In this document: in pieces, positions 25,817 to 32,280 of the stretch
Layout: each line of letters starts with the position of its first letter
Position numbering within the stretch: the stretch's first letter is position 1
DNA from: Gemmatimonadota bacterium
GTDB lineage: Bacteria; Gemmatimonadota; Gemmatimonadetes; Gemmatimonadales; GWC2-71-9
Reading direction: 5' to 3'
Assembly (NCBI GenBank): GCA_003223395.1
Contig: QHUZ01000005.1
Span: 1 to 40,736, forward strand
DNA: 40,736 nucleotides
Program-made: the position numbers and the translations under genes
The notes under the pieces: generated by a model
Told to the model about the DNA's origin: nothing
The model's database searches: none
What the model saw: the letters and a program-made list of their open reading frames with translations, nothing else

Positions 25817-26229
25817 GCATCCATCGCGCCCGACGAGCGGTCGCGTTGCAGCGCGGACGAGACCCAGTCCGCGACCTGCTGGAGGTTGAACGGCTTCCGA
25901 ATCACGGTGCACCGGTGGTGGTTCAGCCAGGTGCGCACTTCTTCCGCTTCGGCGTCACCCGTCATGATGGCGATATGCCCCTCGAGGGCCGGCCAGCGAT
26001 GAATGATCGCCAGGTAGAGCGCGAGCCCCGACATCGTGGGCAAATGGATGTCGAGCAGCAGCGCGTCCGCCGTTTCGGCCGCGAGCATCTCGTAGGCCGA
26101 TTCCGCAGTGCCGGCGCTCAGCACGCGATAGCCGTGGCGCTCGAGGAACCGCTCGAGCACGCGGCGCAGCCCTGCCTCGTCGTCGACGATCAGGACGGTG
26201 GCAGGTTTCCGCGGGGGCGCGGTCATCAT
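25813..26229 (-). CDS. Stand-alone response regulator receiver domain
   Basis: A 138-aa single CheY-like domain. Acidic pair D16-D17 in VLIVDDEAG, phospho-acceptor D60 in ALLLDIHLPTMSG, T90 in IAIMTGDAE and K112 in VIRKPFN are all present, so it should be phosphorylatable. No output domain. The partner kinase is not in the window. Its start overlaps the AraC-like gene stop and its stop overlaps the MerR-like gene start, both by 4 nt, so the three regulators are made together. Confidence 0.92.
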   Translation of the reverse strand: MMTAPPRKPATVLIVDDEAGLRRVLERFLERHGYRVLSAGTAESAYEMLAAETADALLLDIHLPTMSGLALYLAIIHRWPALEGHIAIMTGDAEAEEVRTWLNHHRCTVIRKPFNLQQVADWVSSALQRDRSSGAMDA

Positions 26230-27062
26230 GAGACGCTCGCCGCGTTACGGTGCGCGGGCGTGAGCGTGAGCGTGAGCACCTTGCGCCGCGCGGGCGTCAG
26301 GAACTCCTGGACGATGCGCGCGGTGGCCTCCTCGGCGGTCAGCGACAGACGCATTTCGCCCGCGGTGAGGCCGAGGTATTTGCGCGCGTGCTGTTGCAGC
26401 GTCTTCGCCTGGGCGTATCCGAGCCGTTTCGCGACGTCCTCGATCGTGAAGCCCGGGTCTTTGAGCAGGCGGTGCGCGTACAGCACTCGTGCGGCGGCGA
26501 GGATTTCCTTCGGGCTGGGCAGGCCGGCGCGCGCGAACCAGCGCGCGCAGGTTCCCCGGTCCACATGCGCCCGCGCGGCCACCTGCTGAATCGTCTGGAC
26601 GGCGGCGGGGCTGCGCATGGACTCCTGCAGCACCCACCGCAGCTCGGTCGGCAACGGCGCGAGCGCCGGCGTCAGCTGATCGAGTAACCGATACGACGCC
26701 GACTGCATCGCTTCTTCGGACAGCAGGTCGCGTAAGCGCTTCGGATGGTCTTCGGTGGGGCTCAACACGACCTGCGTGATGCCGCATTTCCCCATGGCGA
26801 GGAGCACCGGCGCGAGCTCGGGTGTCATCACCGGCGTGTAGAGAATCAGCGGAAGCGACGGGAACAGCACGCGCAGCCGCTCGACTTCCTGCCCCCGGGC
26901 CCCGCCGAGCATCGGGTCGACGACCGCGATTTCGACCGGCCGACCGCGAATCGTCTCGAGGGCGTCATCCCAGGTCGGCGCACGCGCCAACGCGAAGTCC
27001 GCCGAGACTGCACCACGCAGTCTCTGGTATTGGAGATCGGAAACTGCTGCGAGTACCAGCAT
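26226..27062 (-). CDS. AraC-type regulator with a degenerate receiver-like N-terminus
   Basis: A 278-aa protein. Residues 1-125 look like a receiver domain (MLVLAAVSDLQYQRLRGAV, IAVVDPMLGG) with one candidate aspartate, but the acidic pair is reduced to SD and the KP motif is missing, so phosphorylation is doubtful. Residues about 150-245 form an AraC-like double helix-turn-helix (TIQQVAARAHVDRGTCARWF, FTIEDVAKRLGYAQAKTLQQ). It is the first gene of a three-regulator operon. Directly upstream (27077-27133) are direct repeats spaced 21 bp, the spacing typical of AraC-family sites, so autoregulation and control of the divergent small gene are likely. Confidence 0.82.
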   Translation of the reverse strand: MLVLAAVSDLQYQRLRGAVSADFALARAPTWDDALETIRGRPVEIAVVDPMLGGARGQEVERLRVLFPSLPLILYTPVMTPELAPVLLAMGKCGITQVVLSPTEDHPKRLRDLLSEEAMQSASYRLLDQLTPALAPLPTELRWVLQESMRSPAAVQTIQQVAARAHVDRGTCARWFARAGLPSPKEILAAARVLYAHRLLKDPGFTIEDVAKRLGYAQAKTLQQHARKYLGLTAGEMRLSLTAEEATARIVQEFLTPARRKVLTLTLTPAHRNAASVS

Positions 27063-27076
27063 TCCCCTACACGTCC

Positions 27077-27133
27077 TCCGAAGAAATCCCTAATTGCCGC
27101 AAAATCGCCCTACAGTGCCGCAAAAATGCCCTA
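27077..27133. promoter_or_regulatory. Tandem direct-repeat operator, probable AraC-type site
   Basis: Two near-identical 18-bp units, TGCCGCAAAATCGCCCTA (27095-27112) and TGCCGCAAAAATGCCCTA (27116-27133), are 21 bp apart, so they lie on the same face of the helix. A third, weaker unit (TCCGAAGAAATCCCTA) precedes at 27077-27092. They lie in the 144-bp gap between the AraC-like gene and the divergent small secreted peptide gene. Confidence 0.65.
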
Positions 27134-27206
27134 AACGAAACGTTCCGCGTGCCCCAAGTTGGCTGGTGCTTGCGACCCCCCCATTCAACCAGACCACGGA
27201 GGCTTC

Positions 27207-27335
27207 ATGTCCCGCCGCATCCGCTTCGCCCTAGCGTTGGTCCTCGTGTCGTTCGCGCTCACCGCTTCGGCTTGTGCCGATGCATCGGGTCCGAGCGGCG
27301 TGTGCGACAACAACAACCCGGTGACCTGCCGCTAA
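27207..27335 (+). CDS. Small secreted or lipoprotein peptide, 42 aa, function unknown
   Basis: The coding region begins at ATG 27207 with GGAGG 5-9 nt upstream. The N-terminus (MSRRIRFALALVLVSFALTA) is a clear signal sequence. The mature part is about 20 residues with three cysteines (SACADASGPSGVCDNNNPVT, then CR). The SAC triplet could be a weak lipobox, or cleavage at ASA-C could release a short disulfide-bonded peptide. No homologue is recognised. It is divergent from the AraC-like gene across the tandem repeats, and its stop codon overlaps that of the convergent TPR gene (27332-27335). A signalling or toxin-like role is speculation from size and context. Confidence 0.68.
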   Translation: MSRRIRFALALVLVSFALTASACADASGPSGVCDNNNPVTCR

Positions 27336-28411
27336 CTTTCCGCGCCGAGCATCGCGAGGGAGGCTGAGACCTCCTTCAGCGATTCGGCGTTGTACGAGTG
27401 CTCAGGGGCGGCGCTTTCGACGTGTTCGAGAGCGCCGCAATCCTTCGCACGAGCCAGTATCGGCTCGATGCGGAAGACCAACTCGTTCAAGTCATGTGCT
27501 GTAGCGATCTCAAGCGCCTGGCGCAGGTGGCCTTCCGACTTCTTACCGTTTCCGAAGCGCGCGTAACCGATTCCAGCTTTCATGCTGAAATCGGCGCGGA
27601 CGTTCGGAGGTTCCTGTGGAACACGTTCGAGGCAGCGTTCCCGCCACCGTTCGAATCCCACCCGGTCACCACGATACGACGCGCAGTGCATCAGTTCGAT
27701 CAAAGCGTTCGTGAGGCTCTCGGCACCAACTCGCTCACGTCGCACAACTTCCCCGAGTGCCCGCTCGGCATCCTCGACGTGCCCGAGGCGAAGCATCACG
27801 ATTCCGAGGTCGGTCAGCACGCGGAGTTGTGCCGACTCTTCCTCGTATAGCTCGTACGCTCTCCATAGGTGGGGAGCGCCTTCCTGCGGTTGACCACGAA
27901 GATTCAACAGGTTACCAAGGCCGTGCTCGGCCTGGGCTGTGACAACGCGGTACGGTGTCCCGATGGTCGCGTCGGACGGGGATAGACGACCGCTGCCGAC
28001 GCTCATCATCGTGAGTAGCGCGTCTTCTGCTTCCTCGAAGTGGGATTCCTGCTCGAGGTAGAGCGCGTACGCGAACAATGCGGGAGCGAGTAGCCGGATG
28101 TCGCCGTCCCGATGCGCCTCACCGGCCGCGCGCACGATGCAGCTGAGATGCGACGCCTCGGTCCCCTCGCCGGAGAGCTCGACGCAATAGCGCTCGGTAG
28201 CTGCCCACTGATAGCGGAACACATCGGGAGTGGGTGGTTCGCGATCGGGAGCGAGCAGATCGACAAACCGCAATGTCAGAAACGCTCCCTGACCCAGACG
28301 GACGTCTGGAGAGGTAGCTGGTTCATCAGCCACCCGTTGCAGGAAGACGGCGTGCGGCAAGCCCGCGCGGCGAGACTGTAGTTCAGTGCTCACGCGCGGA
28401 CCTATTTGCAC
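27332..28411 (-). CDS. Tetratricopeptide-repeat protein, function unknown
   Basis: A 359-aa protein. From about residue 90 it is built of helix pairs typical of TPRs (LLAPALFAYALYLEQESHFE, AQAEHGLGNLLNLRGQPQEG, LRVLTDLGIVMLRLGHVEDA, MKAGIGYARFGNGKKSEGHL). No helix-turn-helix or enzymatic domain is visible. The start is GTG 28411 as read here; the GTG six codons on is an alternative. Codon use looks somewhat less GC-biased than in neighbours. Its stop overlaps that of the small secreted peptide gene. The TPR fold is also used by peptide-binding regulators of the Rap/PlcR type, but no such identity can be claimed. Confidence 0.75.
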   Translation of the reverse strand: MQIGPRVSTELQSRRAGLPHAVFLQRVADEPATSPDVRLGQGAFLTLRFVDLLAPDREPPTPDVFRYQWAATERYCVELSGEGTEASHLSCIVRAAGEAHRDGDIRLLAPALFAYALYLEQESHFEEAEDALLTMMSVGSGRLSPSDATIGTPYRVVTAQAEHGLGNLLNLRGQPQEGAPHLWRAYELYEEESAQLRVLTDLGIVMLRLGHVEDAERALGEVVRRERVGAESLTNALIELMHCASYRGDRVGFERWRERCLERVPQEPPNVRADFSMKAGIGYARFGNGKKSEGHLRQALEIATAHDLNELVFRIEPILARAKDCGALEHVESAAPEHSYNAESLKEVSASLAMLGAES

Positions 28412-28521
28412 CTGACATGCCGGACGGCAAGACCATCACGCACACCAACATAGCGCGCGCCGTCCCGCTCCGTTAGCCCGCAAATGGCGCGTTTTCTGGC
28501 TTTTCGCCGGATTTTTCGGGT

Positions 28522-28550
28522 GTGGCAGGGCTTCGCTGACACGCTATAAA
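28522..28550 (+). promoter_or_regulatory. Possible promoter GTGGCA-N17-TATAAA for the pseudopilin gene
   Basis: A good -10 (TATAAA, 28545-28550) and a moderate -35 (GTGGCA, 28522-28527) are 17 bp apart. Transcription would start at about 28557, which is the A of the start codon, predicting a leaderless mRNA. Confidence 0.55.
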
Positions 28551-28556
28551 CAGCGG

Positions 28557-28985
28557 ATGTCCAAGGGGTTTACTCTGCTCGAGCTGATGGTCGTCATAAT
28601 GATCGCCGCCGTCCTGGTTGCCTTCTGGGTGCCCCGGGCCGCCAACCTGATGGACTGGATCGAGACCGAGCGCGCCGCCCGTGACGTAACGACCGCGCTC
28701 GCCGTCGGACGGAATGGCGCCGTCCTGCGATCCACGCGCGCCCGTATCACCCTCGATCCCGATACGTTGCGAATCGATCGTTTCGGCGCGCGGGGATGGG
28801 AACCGTGGTGGCGCGCTCCGGGACCGTCCAGTCATGGCGTCTCGCTCGTGACGTCAAATCCGATCGTGATCTTCGGGCCCACGGGAATGGGTTGGGGTGC
28901 GTCGAACACGACGGTCATTCTGCGCCGAGGGTCTCAAGCCGAAACGATCACGCTGTCGCGCGTGGGCCGGGTGAAGCGCTGGTAG
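28557..28985 (+). CDS. Type IV pilin-like pseudopilin (GspH/FimT type)
   Basis: A 142-aa protein with a short leader MSKG, a prepilin peptidase site before FTLLELMVV (E at +5), and the conserved hydrophobic helix (LLELMVVIMIAAVLVAFWVP). The rest is beta-rich (RARITLDPDTLRIDRF, NTTVILRRGSQAETITLSRV), as in minor pseudopilins of type II secretion or type IV pili. No other pilus genes are adjacent, so it is an orphan. The start follows a TATAAA box by 6 bp. A GC-rich hairpin at 29098-29126 probably ends the transcript. Confidence 0.9.
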   Translation: MSKGFTLLELMVVIMIAAVLVAFWVPRAANLMDWIETERAARDVTTALAVGRNGAVLRSTRARITLDPDTLRIDRFGARGWEPWWRAPGPSSHGVSLVTSNPIVIFGPTGMGWGASNTTVILRRGSQAETITLSRVGRVKRW

Positions 28986-29097
28986 ATGCAACCGTTCTTC
29001 GAGTCGGTGCATCTAATCCTGTGAAACCTGATTGCAGTGCAGGACGTAAAATCGAAGGGTCGCGGCCGAAGTGTGACGGCCACTTCGCCCGACCGCC

Positions 29098-29126
29098 AAC
29101 CCCGGGGAGATTCTCGCCCCGGGGTT
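29098..29126 (+). terminator. GC-rich hairpin, probable terminator after the pseudopilin gene
   Basis: A 10-bp stem AACCCCGGGG (29098-29107) with CCCCGGGGTT (29117-29126). The following run is only TGGTCTCTT, so termination may be weak. Between the stop codon and this hairpin (28983-29095) are an 11-bp stem with one bulge (TAGATGCA at the base) and a CGAAGTG/CACTTCG hairpin, so the whole 165-bp gap is highly structured. Confidence 0.55.
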
Positions 29127-29150
29127 TGGTCTCTTACAGAGCAGGCTTTC

Positions 29151-30230
29151 TTACAGCGCCGGTCCGACGTCCTCGTCGAGGAAGACCAGCGTCTGTCTTC
29201 GGCTGACGATCCTGACCAACCCGTCGTAAACCTTGGGGTCGAGCACGGTGCCGGAGAGATCTGCCATCCGCTCCACCGCCTGCTCGGGCGTCATCTTTTC
29301 CTGATACGGCCGCGCGGTGGTGAGCGCATCGTAAACCTCCGCTGCGGCGATGATTCTTCCACCTAACGGGATCTCCTCACCTCGTAAGCCATCGGGGTAA
29401 CCACTGCCATCCCAGCGCTCATGATGGCTCTTCACCATCGCCACGATGTGCCCCAGGTGAACGAGCGGCGCGAGAATCTGGGCGCCGATGATGACGTGCT
29501 GCTTTACATGCTCGAACTCGTCCGGCGTGAGCGGCCCTTCCTTATTAACCACTGCGTCGCGTGTCCCGATTTTCCCGAGATCGTGTAGCCGGCCGGCCAT
29601 CCGAACGTGATCGACCTCTTCCTCAGGCAGCCCTATCTCGGTCGCGATGTTCGCCGAGAGGTCAGCGACCCGCGCCGAATGACCGCGCAGGTAGGGATCC
29701 TTTGCCTCGAGGGCGTTGACGAGTGCCTCGAGGGTCGCCGTCGAGATCCGCTCCAGGCGGTGGCGCTCGCGGTGCAGCTCAGCCGTGCGTGTCGTGACTT
29801 CTTCTTTGAGCCACTGGTTCAGGTGGCGATTCTCGAGATGCATTTCCCTGCGTTTGAGCGCCCGCTGGACCGCGCGGCCCAGATCGGCGAGCTCGATCGG
29901 CTTGGTGAGATAGTCCATCGCGCCGCGCTGCATGCACAGCGCGGCGCTGGTGGCGTCGTTGACGGCGGTGAGCATCAGGATGGCGAGATCGGGCTCGATC
30001 TCGATCGCCTGTGGCACGAGGTCCACGCCGCTGGTGCCGGGCATGCGGATATCGGACAGCATCAGGGCGACCTTATGTAGGCGCAGCTGCTGCAGCGCCT
30101 CATCGGCCGAGCTTGCCGCGTACACCTCGAACTGCTGCTGCTTCAAGTATTTCCGCAGCGCGTTCCGGATCGGCTCCTCGTCATCGACCACGAGGACGGT
30201 GACGATTCCCGGGGGGGGGGGAGCGGTCAA
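29151..30230 (-). CDS. Response regulator with HD-GYP domain (probable c-di-GMP phosphodiesterase)
   Basis: A 359-aa two-domain protein. The receiver has acidic residues in VVDDEEP, phospho-acceptor D60 in MLSDIRMPGTSG and K110 in YLTKPIE. After a coiled linker (about 125-165), the HD-GYP domain has GHSARVADLS, GRLHDLGKIGTRD and HHERWDGSGYPDGLRGEEIP, with metal and catalytic residues intact. It should hydrolyse c-di-GMP when phosphorylated. The start is TTG 30230, 7 nt after AAGGAG. An 11-base homopolymer directly follows the start (codons for PPPP), so slippage would shift the frame. Last gene of an operon with mqnD, 30 bp away. Confidence 0.93.
   Translation of the reverse strand: MTAPPPPGIVTVLVVDDEEPIRNALRKYLKQQQFEVYAASSADEALQQLRLHKVALMLSDIRMPGTSGVDLVPQAIEIEPDLAILMLTAVNDATSAALCMQRGAMDYLTKPIELADLGRAVQRALKRREMHLENRHLNQWLKEEVTTRTAELHRERHRLERISTATLEALVNALEAKDPYLRGHSARVADLSANIATEIGLPEEEVDHVRMAGRLHDLGKIGTRDAVVNKEGPLTPDEFEHVKQHVIIGAQILAPLVHLGHIVAMVKSHHERWDGSGYPDGLRGEEIPLGGRIIAAAEVYDALTTARPYQEKMTPEQAVERMADLSGTVLDPKVYDGLVRIVSRRQTLVFLDEDVGPAL
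30211..30221. repeat. Homopolymer G11 (C11 on the coding strand) in the HD-GYP gene
   Basis: Eleven identical bases in codons 4-7 of the HD-GYP regulator, immediately after the start codon region. It is the longest single-base run I noticed in the window. Tracts of this kind are prone to slippage. Confidence 0.9.
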
Positions 30231-30260
30231 CCCGTTTCTCCTTGAGAAACCAAGGCCAAA

Positions 30261-31124
30261 CTAGGAATCGGCTGCGACGAACGCCAGGTCCACGGGGGCC
30301 GGGATGAGGTGGGCCGCATGGGCACGCGTCAACAACTCAGCGACTGCGCGGCGCCCAACCTCGCCGTAATCCACCGTGTAGGCGTTCACGTACATGCCGA
30401 CAAAGCGGTCGGTGCGGTCTGCATCGAGCCCGCGGCTGAAGCCCTGCGCATGCCGCAGCGCCTCGGCGCGGTGGGCCAGGCCGTATTCGATACTGGCCTT
30501 CAAATCGCGGGCAATCGCGGGCATCAGCTCCGCGCCGAGGTCGCGCCGAACAACATTGCCGCCGAGCGGCAACGGCAGCTGGGTCTGTCGGTACCACCAC
30601 TCACCCATGTCGGCCCAGAGATGCAAACCGCGGTCGCCGAAGGTCAGTTGGCCCTCGTGGATCAGGAGCCCGGCATCGGCTTTTCCCGCGGCGACGTAGT
30701 CTTCGATTTGATCGAACGGCACCACGACGTAGCGCGCCGCGGGTTGATAGAGTCGGAGGGTGAGAAACGCCGTAGTCAGCTCACCGGGGACGGCCACCAG
30801 CCGTCCGGCGAGCGCCTTCCGTGGATCCGCCGGTGGAGTCTCTCGAGCCACAATCCGCGGCCCATAGCGATCGCCGATGCTGGCGCCGTGCGCGAGCAAC
30901 GCGTAGCGATCGGCGAGGTACGCGTAGGCGTGGAGCGAGACGGCGGTGACTTCCAGCTCACCGGTGAGCGCGCGGCGGTTCAAACTCTCGATGTCGCCGA
31001 GCTCGTGCACATAGCGCCGGCCGTCCGTATCGATCTTCCCGGCGGCCATCGCCCAGAACATGAAGGCGTCGTCGGCGTCGGGGCTGTGGGCGACGTGGAT
31101 GGTGCGAGAAACCGTTGCCGTCAC
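30261..31124 (-). CDS. mqnD: 1,4-dihydroxy-6-naphthoate synthase (futalosine menaquinone pathway)
   Basis: A 287-aa protein of the MqnA/MqnD periplasmic-binding-like fold. MqnD converts cyclic dehypoxanthinyl futalosine to 1,4-dihydroxy-6-naphthoate. The N-terminal HSPDADDAFMFWAMAAGKID and the following ELGDIESLNRRALTGELEVT, with LIHEGQLTF later, are typical of MqnD rather than MqnA. The start overlaps the stop of the zinc-ribbon/TPR gene by 4 nt. No other mqn gene is in the window. It implies that respiration uses menaquinone. Confidence 0.9.
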   Translation of the reverse strand: MTATVSRTIHVAHSPDADDAFMFWAMAAGKIDTDGRRYVHELGDIESLNRRALTGELEVTAVSLHAYAYLADRYALLAHGASIGDRYGPRIVARETPPADPRKALAGRLVAVPGELTTAFLTLRLYQPAARYVVVPFDQIEDYVAAGKADAGLLIHEGQLTFGDRGLHLWADMGEWWYRQTQLPLPLGGNVVRRDLGAELMPAIARDLKASIEYGLAHRAEALRHAQGFSRGLDADRTDRFVGMYVNAYTVDYGEVGRRAVAELLTRAHAAHLIPAPVDLAFVAADS

Positions 31125-31795
31125 GACGTCCGCCCGCTTCCTGTCTGCCGCTCCGCCGCAGCGTGGAAAGCCTTGAGTTCAGACCCGTGTGCATCCGCGG
31201 CGTATTCAGGGCGATTTCGCGCTAGCTCGGCTGCTTCGTTGCGGAGGTAGTCCGCATACGCGCGCCGTGCCTGCGCCGCGTTCCGCTGCTGCTCATACGC
31301 GCGAGCACGCAATACGTAAATGAAGAGGTGGGTGGGCTCCGCACGCTGGATCGTGTCCGCTTGCGCCAACGCTCCCTGCACGTCGCCTCCAAGGAGCTGC
31401 AGGTGGCCGAGGTGATAGCGCGCATCGGCGTCCAGGCTGGGCAGCTGGGCGTACGCGCCCAGCGCCATCGGGAGAAAGAATTGGACGCTGTCCTGCTTGC
31501 CCGCTTCCGCCAGGATCATCACACGATTGAACAGGCGAGTCGCTCGTTCCTCCGGTGATAGCTGGGAGATATCAGGGGCGCGGATGCCGATGGGCCCTGC
31601 TATCGCGTCCGACTCCTTCCGGCCGGTCCCGCGCATCAGCACCACCGCGACTAGAGCGCCAAGCGCGGCGCCGGCCAACCCCCACGGCAAGCCGACCCGC
31701 CAGCCGGTCGCGCCAACGGTGGCGACCGTCGCGCCGCATTTGTGACAGAACCGCGCGGTCGACGAAAGTTGTGCGCCACATGCATGACAGGTCAT
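31121..31795 (-). CDS. Zinc-ribbon membrane protein with TPR-like C-terminus
   Basis: A 224-aa protein. Residues 1-22 form a zinc ribbon (MTCHACGAQ, FCHKCGATV: two CxxC pairs). Residues about 33-53 form one membrane helix (GLPWGLAGAALGALVAVVLM). The remainder is helical with TPR-like units (YHLGHLQLLGGDVQGALAQA, FIYVLRARAYEQQRNAAQAR). The cytoplasmic ribbon and external or periplasmic TPRs suggest an assembly or sensing factor; no specific function is known to me. ATG 31795 starts the ribbon. First gene of the operon with mqnD and the HD-GYP regulator. Confidence 0.8.
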   Translation of the reverse strand: MTCHACGAQLSSTARFCHKCGATVATVGATGWRVGLPWGLAGAALGALVAVVLMRGTGRKESDAIAGPIGIRAPDISQLSPEERATRLFNRVMILAEAGKQDSVQFFLPMALGAYAQLPSLDADARYHLGHLQLLGGDVQGALAQADTIQRAEPTHLFIYVLRARAYEQQRNAAQARRAYADYLRNEAAELARNRPEYAADAHGSELKAFHAAAERQTGSGRTS

Positions 31796-31854
31796 TGCGT
31801 GGGGAATGTAACCCGGGCTGGCGGGTCGCACGAAAGCCGGTAGTGTAGTGGCCC

Positions 31855-32100
31855 ATGGCAAGCACCGAGTACGGCAAGCACATGGGAGAGTTGAAACGCG
31901 GCGAGCAACGGTGGGACGTCTACCTCGAGGGCCAGTCCGACACGGCGCTGGGGGCGGTGCGCGGCCGAATTCACTTTGTGAGCGGACAGCTGCACAAGAC
32001 GACCGGATGGATCTTCCTCGAATGGCAGGAGAAGGATATACACGAGCGGTTTGCGGAGTTTTCTGCGGTCGAGCTGTTGCATTTCGTGGAGGCGTTGTAG
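31855..32100 (+). CDS. Small protein of unknown function
   Basis: An 81-aa soluble protein beginning MASTEYGKHMGELKRGEQRW, with alternating short strands (WDVYLEGQSDTALGAVRGRI, HFVSGQLHKTTGWIFLEWQE) and an acidic helical end (SAVELLHFVEAL). No family recognised. It lies divergently from the zinc-ribbon gene (59 bp between starts) and upstream of the glnA control region, which begins right after its stop codon. Codon use supports coding. Confidence 0.66.
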   Translation: MASTEYGKHMGELKRGEQRWDVYLEGQSDTALGAVRGRIHFVSGQLHKTTGWIFLEWQEKDIHERFAEFSAVELLHFVEAL

Positions 32101-32171
32101 CACATATGCTGCACTTTGGGAGATCATTTTGCACATTTCCACACCGTAACAAGCCATTCAGCTGGTTTTTT

Positions 32172-32186
32172 GTGCAGTTTGTGCAC
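32172..32186. promoter_or_regulatory. Palindromic operator GTGCA-N5-TGCAC upstream of glnA
   Basis: The halves GTGCA (32172-32176) and TGCAC (32182-32186) are separated by 5 bp. Seven bp further is TTGACA of the promoter. The identical arrangement recurs upstream of amtB at 35281-35308. Extra TGCAC half-sites lie at 32110-32114 and 32130-32134. The shared design at two nitrogen genes indicates a common nitrogen regulator. Confidence 0.7.
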
Positions 32187-32193
32187 GGATTTC

Positions 32194-32222
32194 TTGACAC
32201 CCCCGCATAGGGCCTCTAGCTT
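32194..32222 (+). promoter_or_regulatory. Promoter TTGACA-N17-TAGCTT for glnA
   Basis: A perfect -35 (32194-32199) and the local -10 variant TAGCTT (32217-32222), 17 bp apart. Predicted start near 32229, leader about 52 nt. The palindromic operator sits just upstream of the -35, where an activator could bind, or a repressor that overlaps polymerase. Confidence 0.75.
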
Positions 32223-32280
32223 TCCGTATGGCCCGCCGCTTGCAAAGCGTTTCACCGACTCGGGAAGGAGACCCCGCGCA

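Noticed and set aside
32194-32222. Sigma54 (-24/-12) promoter for glnA
   Set aside because: The GG and GC dinucleotides with 10-bp spacing are missing; TTGACA-N17-TAGCTT fits a sigma70-type promoter.
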